Shown: positions 6,606 through 14,169 of the stretch, one piece after another
Numbering within the stretch: the stretch's first letter is position 1
Layout: every line of letters begins with the position of its first letter
Assembly: GCA_964545715.1 (NCBI GenBank)
Contig: CAZJHX010000207.1
Location: 1 to 16,301 of the forward strand
DNA: 16,301 nucleotides
Source of the DNA: CAZJHX01 sp964545715
GTDB lineage: Bacteria > Myxococcota_A > UBA9042 > GCA-2863065
Reading direction: 5' to 3'
Translations under genes and position numbers: made by a program
Notes under the pieces: generated by a model
Databases searched by the model: none
Told to the model about the DNA's origin: nothing
The model's input: only the letters and a program-made list of their open reading frames with translations

Positions 6606-7153
6606 TGGCCGACAAGCGAACGTTTGTGTGCCTGCTGCGCGGCATCAACGTGGGGGGGCACAACCGAATCAAGATGGCCGATCTGCGCGCCATGCTCACG
6701 GCCCTGGGCTTTGCAGATGTGCGCACCTACATCCAAAGCGGCAACATCGTATTCTCCGCATCCGGCGTAGATGAGCGGGCGGCGGAAGCAAAGATCTCGG
6801 CCGCGTTCGACAAGCACATGGGCTTTGTGCCGCGGGTTTTGGTGATCGATGGACCGACGTTTTCGGTGGCGGCTGCCGACTGTCCATATGCTAACGCCGC
6901 GGCGGCAAACCCAAAGTTTGTTCACGCGTATTTTCTGGCGGAGCGGCCGTCGGACGACGCGCTGAGCGCGCTGCGAGCGGTCGAGACGACGACAGACGAG
7001 TGGGTGTTCGAGCACGGCATCGTCTTTGTGCACACGCCGCTGGGGCTGCTGAAATCAAAGACGATCCCGGTGTTGGAGCGCCGCCTGAAGGTCGCAGCGA
7101 CCGGCCGAAACTGGCGCAGCGTACTGGCGATCGATGCGCTGGTGCGGGCTTAG
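6605..7153 (+). CDS. DUF1697 family protein
   Basis: The 182-aa product has the typical DUF1697 opening: LLRGINVGGHNRIKM at residues 10-24, then LGFADVRTYIQSGNIVFSA at about 34-52. The family has no settled biochemical function that I can state. The C-terminal half (FVHTPLGLLKSKTIPVLERRLKVAATGRNW region) also fits the family, and the length is normal. The GTG start at 6605 shares one base with the rtcR stop TAG (6603-6605), and the GGGGGTGA before it lies inside the rtcR end. Translation is therefore probably coupled to rtcR. Whether it takes part in RNA repair is unknown. Its end overlaps the next, convergent gene by 4 bp. Confidence 0.9.
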   Translation: MADKRTFVCLLRGINVGGHNRIKMADLRAMLTALGFADVRTYIQSGNIVFSASGVDERAAEAKISAAFDKHMGFVPRVLVIDGPTFSVAAADCPYANAAAANPKFVHAYFLAERPSDDALSALRAVETTTDEWVFEHGIVFVHTPLGLLKSKTIPVLERRLKVAATGRNWRSVLAIDALVRA

Positions 7154-7971
7154 GCCGCGGGAGGCGACACCGAGTCTTTCGGGCCGGCCTCCAATGGAGG
7201 GAGCATGGCGCCGGTCATCGCCGGCAGCAGCGTGCCCGCGATCGCGCCTATGCAGACGCCGTATGCGAGCCGGATCCACATGGTCCAAACGGAGTCTTCG
7301 ACGGTCAGACCGTCCTCGAGCATCCAGACAAAAGCGCCGACGCCGATGAGGACGGTGGTTAGAAACGTACGCCGCCAGCCGGCGGGTGCTGCGCCCTCGT
7401 AGGCGGCGGCCAGGAGCGCCAGCACGCCCAGCACGATGAGCGCGATTTGGACCGGGAAGCGATGCGGGCGATAGGCGACGTGAACCGAGACCTTCTCCTT
7501 GGGGCTGATGCCCATGAGGCCGACCTTGGTGTCCGCGCCCAGTGCGTCCAGCCGAACGTTGGCGGCAAGATTCTCAGGTTTGGGGTCGGTCTCGGACTTT
7601 TTGGGTCCGTTCTGAAAGCGCGACTGGCTCTTCTGCTTGCCGTCGGCGCCCGTGATAACCAGGCGCACATCCTGGACGCCGTGAGTCTTCTCGGCGCCCT
7701 CCAGGGATTCGCACACGACGTAGAGGACTCCACCGGAGACGTCGCCCAAAGCGACCTCATCGCCCTCGTTCAGCAAGACGCCCTCTTTTTGTGGCTCTGC
7801 CGGAACGAGCGTCTCGAAGATCAGGGCGGCGCTGATCCCGGCGGCGATGAGCGAGCCGGCGATGACGACCCGCCTCAGCGTGGTCGACTTCACCAACTGC
7901 GCCGAGTTCAGTCCATTGGAGACGACCAGACCGGCCGCAACGATCGCGAGGACGCACGCTGTGATGAACAT
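7150..7971 (-). CDS. Five-helix membrane protein of unknown function
   Basis: The 273-aa product shows hydrophobic segments at about residues 2-19, 34-53, 172-190, 202-217 and 231-250. A soluble domain of about 115 residues (55-170) lies between helices 2 and 3. That domain is rich in Lys, Asp and Gly and contains a short motif-like HVAYRPHRFPVQ just before the third helix. I see no catalytic signature and do not recognise the family. ATG 7971 has no clear ribosome binding site. The PilZ-receiver gene ends 48 bases upstream on the same strand, so the two may be one transcript. The stop overlaps the convergent DUF1697 gene. Confidence 0.7.
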   Translation of the reverse strand: MFITACVLAIVAAGLVVSNGLNSAQLVKSTTLRRVVIAGSLIAAGISAALIFETLVPAEPQKEGVLLNEGDEVALGDVSGGVLYVVCESLEGAEKTHGVQDVRLVITGADGKQKSQSRFQNGPKKSETDPKPENLAANVRLDALGADTKVGLMGISPKEKVSVHVAYRPHRFPVQIALIVLGVLALLAAAYEGAAPAGWRRTFLTTVLIGVGAFVWMLEDGLTVEDSVWTMWIRLAYGVCIGAIAGTLLPAMTGAMLPPLEAGPKDSVSPPAA

Positions 7972-8019
7972 GCGTGGAAGCTACATCGAGTTGTGGGGGA
8001 TGGCCAATCGGCCGGGTGA

Positions 8020-8736
8020 TCAGGCCTCGACGGCGGCGGAGAGCTGCAGCGTGGTCCAGGGTTTGGACAGCGTGCCGTGAATGAGATCGCCAAACTTCGC
8101 GCGAGTGGAGCAGATGCGGTCGGACATCAAGATGCGCCGAATGCCCGGGTAACGGATGGCCATGAACTCGACGAGGCCCATTCCGTCATCATCGAGAACG
8201 TCGACGTCCACGAGCGCTGTGGTCAGGGTCTGATCGGACCAGAAGAGCTGCTTCTTGGCTTCCGCCGGGGAGGACGCCTCGAGCGCGGTGAAGCCGCGGG
8301 TGCCCAGGTCTGAGCACAGGTTCGCTCGCGTGGCGCTGCATTGATCCACAACCAGGATCACCGCGGAGTCCGGACGCCCGAGCAAGGCCTTGTCGACTGC
8401 AACGCGCACCATGTCCTCGCTCCGTGACGAGATGTGATGAAACTGCATTGCGGCGAGCACGTCGTCCTCGTTTGGGTACTCCACGCGCGCCACCTCTCCA
8501 ACGAGGTTGGCCATGCCCACGTCGGGCAGCTCGAGATCGATGCTGAGCAGGTCGCCGTTGTTCAGCGAGCAGTCGCCGATTATCAGCGCGCCACCGGTGG
8601 ACAGGTCTTTGACGCGGTATTTTCCGATGCAGCGGTCCTTCAAATACAGCGTGGCTGTGGTGTGAACGTCGATGCGTGGATTGCGGCGTCGGTCTCGGCC
8701 GTTCTTCTGGAACGCGCCGGCTTGATTTGTACTCAC
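8020..8736 (-). CDS. PilZ domain-response regulator receiver fusion protein
   Basis: The 238-aa product begins with a PilZ domain (about residues 14-118). It has the c-di-GMP binding pattern RxxxR at 17-21 and DLSTGG at 44-49. A CheY-like receiver domain (about 124-238) follows, with its phospho-acceptor Asp177 in LVDVDVLDDDG, a switch Ser205 and the conserved Lys225 in KPW. The acidic pair is changed to Asp131-Gln132, so phosphorylation may be altered. PilZ before receiver without another output domain suggests a c-di-GMP-responsive adaptor, perhaps for motility or surface behaviour; that is inference. I chose GTG 8736 because GGGGGAG lies just upstream. An in-frame TTG at 8757 would add seven residues but has no good site. 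Confidence 0.85.
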   Translation of the reverse strand: MSTNQAGAFQKNGRDRRRNPRIDVHTTATLYLKDRCIGKYRVKDLSTGGALIIGDCSLNNGDLLSIDLELPDVGMANLVGEVARVEYPNEDDVLAAMQFHHISSRSEDMVRVAVDKALLGRPDSAVILVVDQCSATRANLCSDLGTRGFTALEASSPAEAKKQLFWSDQTLTTALVDVDVLDDDGMGLVEFMAIRYPGIRRILMSDRICSTRAKFGDLIHGTLSKPWTTLQLSAAVEA

Positions 8737-8911
8737 AGTCTCCCCCAAGAATGGCAATAACGCCTAAGAACAGAAGCAAGAGGGATGCCGACACTGGCGC
8801 GGGAACCACATGACCGCAGTGCGTCGTTTATTATTGCGAACGGTGGTGATTTGGGCGGGTCGAAGCCGCCCCGGAGGGTAAAAAAACACCCACCGTGCCA
8901 TCATCCGCGCG
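8737..8911. other. Divergent intergenic region with a GGGCGG hairpin
   Basis: This 175-bp region separates the leftward PilZ-receiver gene from the rightward exporter, so it should hold both promoters. GGGCGG (8853-8858) and CCGCCC (8866-8871) can form a 6-bp stem with a 7-base loop. An A7 run follows at 8880-8886. No convincing -35/-10 pair was found on either strand. Confidence 0.4.
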
Positions 8912-9811
8912 ATGCCTCCGAAGCCATCAACCGAAGCGCCCCGAAAGCCCAGGAGTTCCGTAGGACTGGCGCTGGTGACCGCGGTGGTCGCGATCTCGTT
9001 TGCGGCGATCTTCTTTCGTAAGGCGGCGCCGACCCATCCGATGGTCGCCTCGGGGATTCGCTTGACGACGGCCGCCTTGCTGCTGCTGCCGGTGGCCATC
9101 CGCGCGTGGCTGCAGGGGCGCCTGACACCGCGGCTCGTACGCGCGGCAGCGCTGGGCGGAGTGCTGTACGGCGTGCACTTCGGCACGTGGGTGACGTCGC
9201 TGATGCTGACGTCGGTGGCGGCGTCCGTGACCCTGGTAACGGCGACGCCTTTGTTGCTGGCGGTGGTGGCGTTGTTCACCGGGACCGACCGCCCCAGCCG
9301 CCGGCTTTGGACGGCGCTCGGGCTCGCCTTTGTGGGCGTGGTGTTTATCGGCTGGACCGACCTGGGGGTCGGCAGCGACGCGCTTTTGGGCGATGCGTTC
9401 GCGCTGGCGGGCGCGGCTGCGATGGCCGGGTACTTGGTCGTGTGCCGGCGCCTTGGCGACGCCATGGATGTATGGCCGTTCATGGCGCTGGCGACCGGGG
9501 TCGGTGGCGTGACGATGCTGGGTGCTGCGGCGCTGCTTGGCGTGCCTCTGCAAGCAGCGTCGTCCGAGGCCCTGCTGTACCTCGTTCTGGCGGCGCTAAT
9601 CCCGCAGTTGGTAGGGCACACGCTGCTGACCTGGAGCCTGCGCTACACGACGCCGACAGCGGTGGGCATCGCCACGGTCGGTGAGCCGGTCGGAGCGGCT
9701 TTGCTCGGTTGGCTGTGGCTGGGAGAGGCGGTGACGCTGCCGATCGCGATCGGCTGTTCGATCACGCTGTCCGCGGTCGTGCTGGCGATCCGCGCCCCGG
9801 ATGTGGGGTAA
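8912..9811 (+). CDS. EamA/DMT-family transporter
   Basis: The 299-aa inner-membrane protein has about ten hydrophobic helices arranged as two EamA repeats. These span roughly residues 17-147 and 160-293. A basic N-terminal tail precedes the first helix (PRKPRSS). The second repeat contains the characteristic SLRYTTPTAVGIATVGEPVGAALLG-type segment near 242-265, followed by WLWLGEAVT. Family members export or import small metabolites such as amino acids or nucleosides; the substrate cannot be deduced. ATG 8912 has no strong ribosome binding site. The hydrolase gene begins nine bases after its stop, so co-expression is likely. Confidence 0.88.
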   Translation: MPPKPSTEAPRKPRSSVGLALVTAVVAISFAAIFFRKAAPTHPMVASGIRLTTAALLLLPVAIRAWLQGRLTPRLVRAAALGGVLYGVHFGTWVTSLMLTSVAASVTLVTATPLLLAVVALFTGTDRPSRRLWTALGLAFVGVVFIGWTDLGVGSDALLGDAFALAGAAAMAGYLVVCRRLGDAMDVWPFMALATGVGGVTMLGAAALLGVPLQAASSEALLYLVLAALIPQLVGHTLLTWSLRYTTPTAVGIATVGEPVGAALLGWLWLGEAVTLPIAIGCSITLSAVVLAIRAPDVG

Positions 9812-9820
9812 TACACGGCC

Positions 9821-10639
9821 ATGGGATACATGCTGGCGCACCACATGATCGAGACGGGCGAGGCGCGACAGACCGCGATCGTCGTGCACGGGATCATGGG
9901 GTCGTCGCGCAACTGGCGCAGCTTCATCCGCCGGCTGGGCGAGCTGCGGCGCGACTGGCGCTTTCTGCTGGTCGACCTGCGCGCCCACGGCGAGTCGATC
10001 GACGCCCCACCGCCGCATACGGTCGAGGCGTGCGCTGACGACATCGCGCGGTTGACCGACGCGTTGTTGATCGAGCCTGCCGCCATCATCGGCCACTCCT
10101 TCGGCGGCAAAGTCGCCCTGGCCTTCGCCCAGAAATACGGCCAGGTGTTGGAGCAGGTCTGGGTGCTGGACTCGCCGCCTCACGCGACGATGGGTCCGAC
10201 CGATCAGCTGGAGGTCGAGCGCATTGTGCGTCAGCTGCGGGAGATCCCGGTCCCGATCGCGGACCGCCAGACGGTAGACGCGGCACTGCGGGCACACGGC
10301 CACACCAAGAGCCTCGCCGGGTGGATGACCACCAATCTGCAGCGAAGCCCAGACGGGTTTGTGTGGCGCTTCGACATCGACGCGGTAACGGAGCTGCTTT
10401 CGGACTACCGGGGCGTTGGCTTTGACGACTTTGTGCGGAGCCCGCCTGCTCACATGACCGTGCACATGGTCCGCGCCGGCCGCAGCGATCGGTGGCCGGC
10501 GAGGGCGCTGGACCTGCTGGCGCAGCCTCAGCTCGAGGGCCGCGTGCATGTGCTCGAGGAAGCGGGGCATTGGCTGCACGTCGACGCGCCGGACAACCTG
10601 CGGACACTGCTGAGCGAGGGGCTGACCGATGAGCGTTGA
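9821..10639 (+). CDS. Alpha/beta hydrolase, YbfF-like esterase
   Basis: The 272-aa protein has the alpha/beta-hydrolase fold signatures. The oxyanion segment is VHGIMGSSRNW (22-32) and VDLRAHGES follows at 51-59. The nucleophile elbow is GHSFGG (91-96) with Ser93, and the likely catalytic His250 is in AGHWLHVDAP. The acid is probably Asp117 in VWVLDSPP, the position used by YbfF-type enzymes. YbfF/ABHD11-type esterases act on short acyl esters or thioesters; the real substrate is unknown. Start ATG 9821 has no clear ribosome binding site, and ATG 9830 is an alternative. The last 11 bases overlap the next gene, so these form an operon with the exporter. Confidence 0.88.
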   Translation: MGYMLAHHMIETGEARQTAIVVHGIMGSSRNWRSFIRRLGELRRDWRFLLVDLRAHGESIDAPPPHTVEACADDIARLTDALLIEPAAIIGHSFGGKVALAFAQKYGQVLEQVWVLDSPPHATMGPTDQLEVERIVRQLREIPVPIADRQTVDAALRAHGHTKSLAGWMTTNLQRSPDGFVWRFDIDAVTELLSDYRGVGFDDFVRSPPAHMTVHMVRAGRSDRWPARALDLLAQPQLEGRVHVLEEAGHWLHVDAPDNLRTLLSEGLTDER

Positions 10640-11123
10640 TGACGCGGGACGCCTGGTCGCGACCGTTCTGGGCCTGGAGGCCCAACGCGTGCTGGCGGGA
10701 GCGGCGGTAGGGCGCGTCGACGGCGCAACGCCGGCGGACGTCGAGGCGATCGACGCTGATATCGACACGGTAATGACGGGCTTGCAGCGTCGTGGCGTGG
10801 CCTATCCGGGCCATGTTCTGGCGGCACGGTACGAGCTCAGTGGCGCGGAGTACCTGCTGCTGCAAATCGCGCTGATGCCGTTTCACGCGCCGGACGCCGC
10901 GATCCGTCTGGGCGAGATTCTTGGCGGTCCCGACGGCTGCCCGCGATTGACCTATGCGGTGAAGTTGCTGAACCCGTCCGCGGAGGATCTGACGGCGATG
11001 CGCGCGCTGGTGAGCTCTACGCCGCTGTTCGCCGAGCAGCTGGTGCTGTTCGATGACCTGGGGGACGGCGACGCGCAGCTGCTGCCTGGACTGGCCGTGT
11101 TGGAGCTGTTCGGCTTGGGCTGA
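10629..11123 (+). CDS. Hypothetical protein, resembles an AAA+ ATPase-associated winged-helix domain
   Basis: The 164-aa product has no signal peptide or membrane helix. Residues about 66-145 (YELSGAEYLLLQIALM, then CPRLTYAVKLLNP, then STPLFAEQLVLFDDL) follow the pattern of the N-terminal domain in some bacterial AAA+ ATPases. In those proteins I recall a FxLSxFExxLLLLxxA helix followed by PTVxLALxLL and LxxxxLxxxLLxL. Here the ATPase domain is absent, with no Walker A or B, so it is a stand-alone version or a different fold. The match is from memory of the pattern and is tentative. The start lies inside the end of the hydrolase gene (11-bp overlap), which implies translational coupling. Confidence 0.65.
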   Translation: MSVDDAGRLVATVLGLEAQRVLAGAAVGRVDGATPADVEAIDADIDTVMTGLQRRGVAYPGHVLAARYELSGAEYLLLQIALMPFHAPDAAIRLGEILGGPDGCPRLTYAVKLLNPSAEDLTAMRALVSSTPLFAEQLVLFDDLGDGDAQLLPGLAVLELFGLG

Positions 11124-11149
11124 GCGGCGCAATCCGGCATAGTCATCGG

Positions 11150-12352
11150 ATGGCTTCGCCCCCCGGCTCCAACCGCCGCCGTCGTCCCAAGCGCAAAGCG
11201 CCACTCACTGTCGAAGCACGGGCAAAGCGGGTGTTGGAAGAGTTACACCGGCTGGGCCAGGCGATTGGCCGCCGCCATGGGGTCAGCCCCGAAGACCTGC
11301 CGGACGCCGCCCTGAACATCCCGGCGCGACTGCTGCTCAACGGCGAGATTCCGGATGGGGAGATCGAGTCGCTCGTGACCGCGGTGGACGCCCGGGTCGC
11401 GGCTGCGCTGAAGGCCGGCGTGGCTTATCGGGCGGGACGCGTCTACTGCTTTCTGTGCGGCTCGATCGACTGCACGCACGCGATGCCGTCCGACGTGCGC
11501 GAGACCTTTGCGGGCTATCGACCGACCGGCAAGCCCAAATGGCAGACCTTTACCAACCTGTGCATCGAACGCGGCGAGGCCCGGGTCGACCGCCTGTTCG
11601 GTGATGCGCCGGAGATCATCGCCCTTGTTCAGCCGGCCGCTGAGCTCAAAGAGGGGGTCATGGCCGGGTTCGGCAAAGGAAGCCTGGTCTACAACGTCCT
11701 CGGACAGGTTGTGTGCGGCCTCATCCCCGCCAACCTGGACACCCGACGACCCAGCGACACCCGGGTGGCGCTGACGCTCCAGATCGTCGAGGTCTGCGCG
11801 GGCGACGCCGAGCGGCGGCTGCGCCTGAACATACTCGGGCTGACGCTGGAGGACGTGGTCAACGCGGCCACGGTGGCGCAGGGCCGCGGTCCGGCGGAGG
11901 CTATCCGCCGCACAATTCGAACCACGCGGGAGCGCATCCGGGCCGAGGCGCGACGGCTCCAAGCCGAGGCCAAACGGGGTGAGCGCCCGGATGTAGAGGC
12001 GCGCCTGGAGCCGCTGCTGGTACGCATCCGCGGCGATCTGGAGCGCTGCTTTCGTCCGCTGCGCCGCCGCACGCGCCACGCTCAGCAGCGCCATGAAGAC
12101 GGCGAGCGCCCGACGAGCACCGCGATGGCCGACGCCTCAGGAGCGCCCAACGAGCGCTTCCTACGCGACCTGAAGCGCGACACGATCGTGGTACTGGGCC
12201 CCAAGAGCCGGGCCCACATCTTCTCGCCGGAGGGCCGACACGTGACCAGCCTTCAGCTGCGCCCCGGCGAGCTGGACCGAAAGACAGAGCACAAGCGATG
12301 GCGCCATATGAGCACGGCAGACATAGAGGACTTCAGGCAAACGCTGGCGTAG
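11150..12352 (+). CDS. Hypothetical protein with a SWIM-like zinc-binding motif
   Basis: The 400-aa cytoplasmic protein has a very basic N-terminal tail (residues 6-18). Cys100, Cys103, Cys108 and His110 form a C-x2-C-x4-C-x-H motif that resembles SWIM zinc fingers (C-x-C-x(n)-C-x-H). Residues about 245-300 are charged and helical, likely a coiled coil. A small domain lies at about 335-400 and includes KRDTIVVLGPKSRAHIFSPEG. I do not recognise a family. The basic tail and zinc motif suggest nucleic-acid or protein binding; this is inference. ATG 11150 is 26 bases after the preceding stop. Confidence 0.7.
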   Translation: MASPPGSNRRRRPKRKAPLTVEARAKRVLEELHRLGQAIGRRHGVSPEDLPDAALNIPARLLLNGEIPDGEIESLVTAVDARVAAALKAGVAYRAGRVYCFLCGSIDCTHAMPSDVRETFAGYRPTGKPKWQTFTNLCIERGEARVDRLFGDAPEIIALVQPAAELKEGVMAGFGKGSLVYNVLGQVVCGLIPANLDTRRPSDTRVALTLQIVEVCAGDAERRLRLNILGLTLEDVVNAATVAQGRGPAEAIRRTIRTTRERIRAEARRLQAEAKRGERPDVEARLEPLLVRIRGDLERCFRPLRRRTRHAQQRHEDGERPTSTAMADASGAPNERFLRDLKRDTIVVLGPKSRAHIFSPEGRHVTSLQLRPGELDRKTEHKRWRHMSTADIEDFRQTLA

Positions 12353-12364
12353 CAACCGCCGGCG

Positions 12365-13129
12365 TCACTCCACAAAGCGCTGTGCAGCCGGCAGCAGCCG
12401 ATTGAGATTGCCGCAAAACACTTTTGCCGCGTCCTCCCCCGACAAATTCAGCGCGTCCACAACGGCGATAAAGGACCGCGGGTGGTTGAGGTTGTAGTCG
12501 CTGCCAAAGATCAGGCGGTCAGCCCCCAGGCGCTCAGCCGCGTGCCCGACAATCCAATACTGTCGAATGCTCTCGGTGCCCAGATACACGTTGGCCGGCC
12601 CGTCCGCGGCCGCCAGCGCGTCGACCACGCCTTCGATCAAGTCAGTCGAGTCGCCACCCATGTGGCACAAGACAAAGTCGACGTCCGGATGCCGCAGCCC
12701 CAGCTCCACGCCAAACCGCCACGACGACATCTCCTGCCACCGCCCGCAGTGCACCAGGACCGGCCACCCGTGCGTCGCCGCAGCCCGCAGGTAGGGCCCA
12801 AACCCGTCATCCGTCGGCCGCATGCGCAAAAACGACGGATGGATCTTCAAAGCGGCGATGCCATCCGCATGCGCCTCAATCCAGTCCAGGTTGCCGGCGC
12901 CCCGCGGGTCCACCCAGGCATTGAAGCGCAGCGCGACCCCATCCGCGTCCCCGTGCGCCGCGATCTCAGCCAACAAGCCGGCGTTGTCGGCCGTGTCGGT
13001 CGGCATCACCAATGCCCCGCCCACACCGCTCTCCCTAAACACCGCGATCGCCTCACGCAGAGACGTCGCGCGCCCAGAGAAAGCAGGCTCGGCCCAGGGC
13101 CCCACATGTACATGCGCGTCAACGATCAC
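12365..13129 (-). CDS. Amidohydrolase-family (PF04909-type) metal-dependent hydrolase
   Basis: The 254-aa protein begins with the TIM-barrel amidohydrolase signature DAHVHVG (metal ligands His6 and His8). Further likely active-site residues are Lys95 and His97 in LKIHP, His127 in VHCGR, His156 in CHMGG and Asp211 in FGSDYN. This is the pattern of the amidohydrolase-2 group of hydrolases and decarboxylases. The substrate cannot be named. The GTG start overlaps the stop of the upstream acetyltransferase gene by 4 bases (GTGA, 13126-13129), so the two are translationally coupled. It converges with the zinc-motif gene, whose stop lies 12 bases away. Confidence 0.88.
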   Translation of the reverse strand: MIVDAHVHVGPWAEPAFSGRATSLREAIAVFRESGVGGALVMPTDTADNAGLLAEIAAHGDADGVALRFNAWVDPRGAGNLDWIEAHADGIAALKIHPSFLRMRPTDDGFGPYLRAAATHGWPVLVHCGRWQEMSSWRFGVELGLRHPDVDFVLCHMGGDSTDLIEGVVDALAAADGPANVYLGTESIRQYWIVGHAAERLGADRLIFGSDYNLNHPRSFIAVVDALNLSGEDAAKVFCGNLNRLLPAAQRFVE

Positions 13130-13947
13130 GGGCGCACTCGTACCATCTCAACAGCGTCCGACTCAACGGAGAACCCCACCCGCACCAACGCGTCCCCCAC
13201 GGGATCGTCGCTGACCACGTTGATCAGCCGCTGAGCCCAGGTAGCCTCCGCCGCCGCCATCGCCAGCGCCCGCACCACCTCGTCGTCCACAGGCCGCGCC
13301 CCATAATCCAGCACGGCCCGGCCGCGCTGCATCACCACACCCACGAGCCCACCGTCGCCACCGCGGACGCCATGGCAGATGATGCCGTCCCTAAACGTCT
13401 CCACGTAGAACCGGCGCCGCTGATACGCCGGCTCCTCCTCGTGCAACCGCACCATCGCATCCAGCGCCTCGGCGTGTGTGACCCGCTCAGCCTTCACAGC
13501 CCCGGCTCGCAAATCCGACCGCCGCGACGCCAACACCCGCAGCGACCGGCCCGCAACAAACCCCAGGTCCTCATACAACGCGATGGCGGCCACGTTGTCG
13601 GGCGCCACCTCGAGCGTCACAAACCGCGCTCCCGCCACGTCCAGCAGCCGCAAAACATCGCCCACCATGCGCCGTCCGACCCCACGGCGCCTGGCCCCGG
13701 GGACCACACCCGTCGCACCCACACGCGCGCGCCCACACGGATGCCGGTTGGTCAGCGACGCGCCCACGAGCGCGCCACCGGCAACGGCCACCAGCGAGCA
13801 CGCCATATCCAGGCGCCCGCCGTCGGCCTCGCGCCGCAGCAGCGCCGGCCACGCCTGGTCGCTGTCGTCACCGAAGGCCGCCGCGAGCACGTCGGCGACT
13901 GCCCCAAGCCGATGCTGCGACAGGGGTTGAAGTTGCAGTTCCTCCAC
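13126..13947 (-). CDS. GNAT-family N-acetyltransferase
   Basis: With GTG 13947 as start the product has 273 aa. Motif A (ATGVVPGARRRGVGRRM, about residues 78-94) contains the acetyl-CoA pyrophosphate loop RRRGVG. Motif B (LEVAPDNVAAIALYEDLGF, 112-130) is a textbook GNAT signature. Residues about 150-273 form a second, weaker GNAT-like half, so this may be a tandem GNAT protein. The acceptor molecule is unknown. The frame is open to 14079, but the extra 44 codons are low-complexity and span the tandem repeat at 13994-14015, so they look like upstream DNA. The start is uncertain, as no ribosome binding site was found. Confidence 0.82.
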   Translation of the reverse strand: MEELQLQPLSQHRLGAVADVLAAAFGDDSDQAWPALLRREADGGRLDMACSLVAVAGGALVGASLTNRHPCGRARVGATGVVPGARRRGVGRRMVGDVLRLLDVAGARFVTLEVAPDNVAAIALYEDLGFVAGRSLRVLASRRSDLRAGAVKAERVTHAEALDAMVRLHEEEPAYQRRRFYVETFRDGIICHGVRGGDGGLVGVVMQRGRAVLDYGARPVDDEVVRALAMAAAEATWAQRLINVVSDDPVGDALVRVGFSVESDAVEMVRVRP

Positions 13948-13993
13948 GCCGCGAGCGTAACAGAGCGCCACCGCAGCACCATGCGGCGCGGGC

Positions 13994-14015
13994 CTTAGGA
14001 CGTTCTTAGGACGTT
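13994..14015. repeat. Tandem 11-bp direct repeat upstream of the acetyltransferase
   Basis: CTTAGGACGTT is repeated exactly twice, at 13994-14004 and 14005-14015, with no spacer. The 11-bp period places both copies on about the same DNA face, as in tandem operator sites. It lies 47-68 bases upstream of the GTG at 13947. A binding protein is not known. Confidence 0.6.
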
Positions 14016-14123
14016 CAAGACCGGGACTAGAGCCGCTCGATCCCACGCCCACCCCGCCGCTCCGAACGTCGCCTCCCAATGCATGCCGTGCAGCGAAGGC
14101 GTGGACGCTGAGTTAGCGGCATT

Positions 14124-14158
14124 GGCCTTGGGACCGCGGCACGTGGCGCCCAAGGGCC
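14124..14158 (-). terminator. Hairpin downstream of ssb
   Basis: CCTTGGG (14126-14132) pairs with CCCAAGG (14149-14155). Two further outer G-C pairs are possible after a single bulged base at 14156. The hairpin starts about 12 bases after the ssb stop. No T-tract follows in the leftward direction, so intrinsic termination would be weak. Confidence 0.38.
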
Positions 14159-14169
14159 GGCCGCGGACA

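Noticed and set aside
8853..8886. GGGCGG hairpin with nearby A7 as a rho-independent terminator
   Set aside because: The A-run lies on the plus strand after the stem and would not give a U-tract for a rightward transcript. For a leftward transcript the stem would follow the U's. Also, no gene ends there.
13948..14079. Extending the acetyltransferase by 44 codons to 14079
   Set aside because: The added residues are Gly/Ser-rich with no fold signature, and the extension would put the tandem 11-bp repeat inside the gene. GNAT homology begins after GTG 13947.
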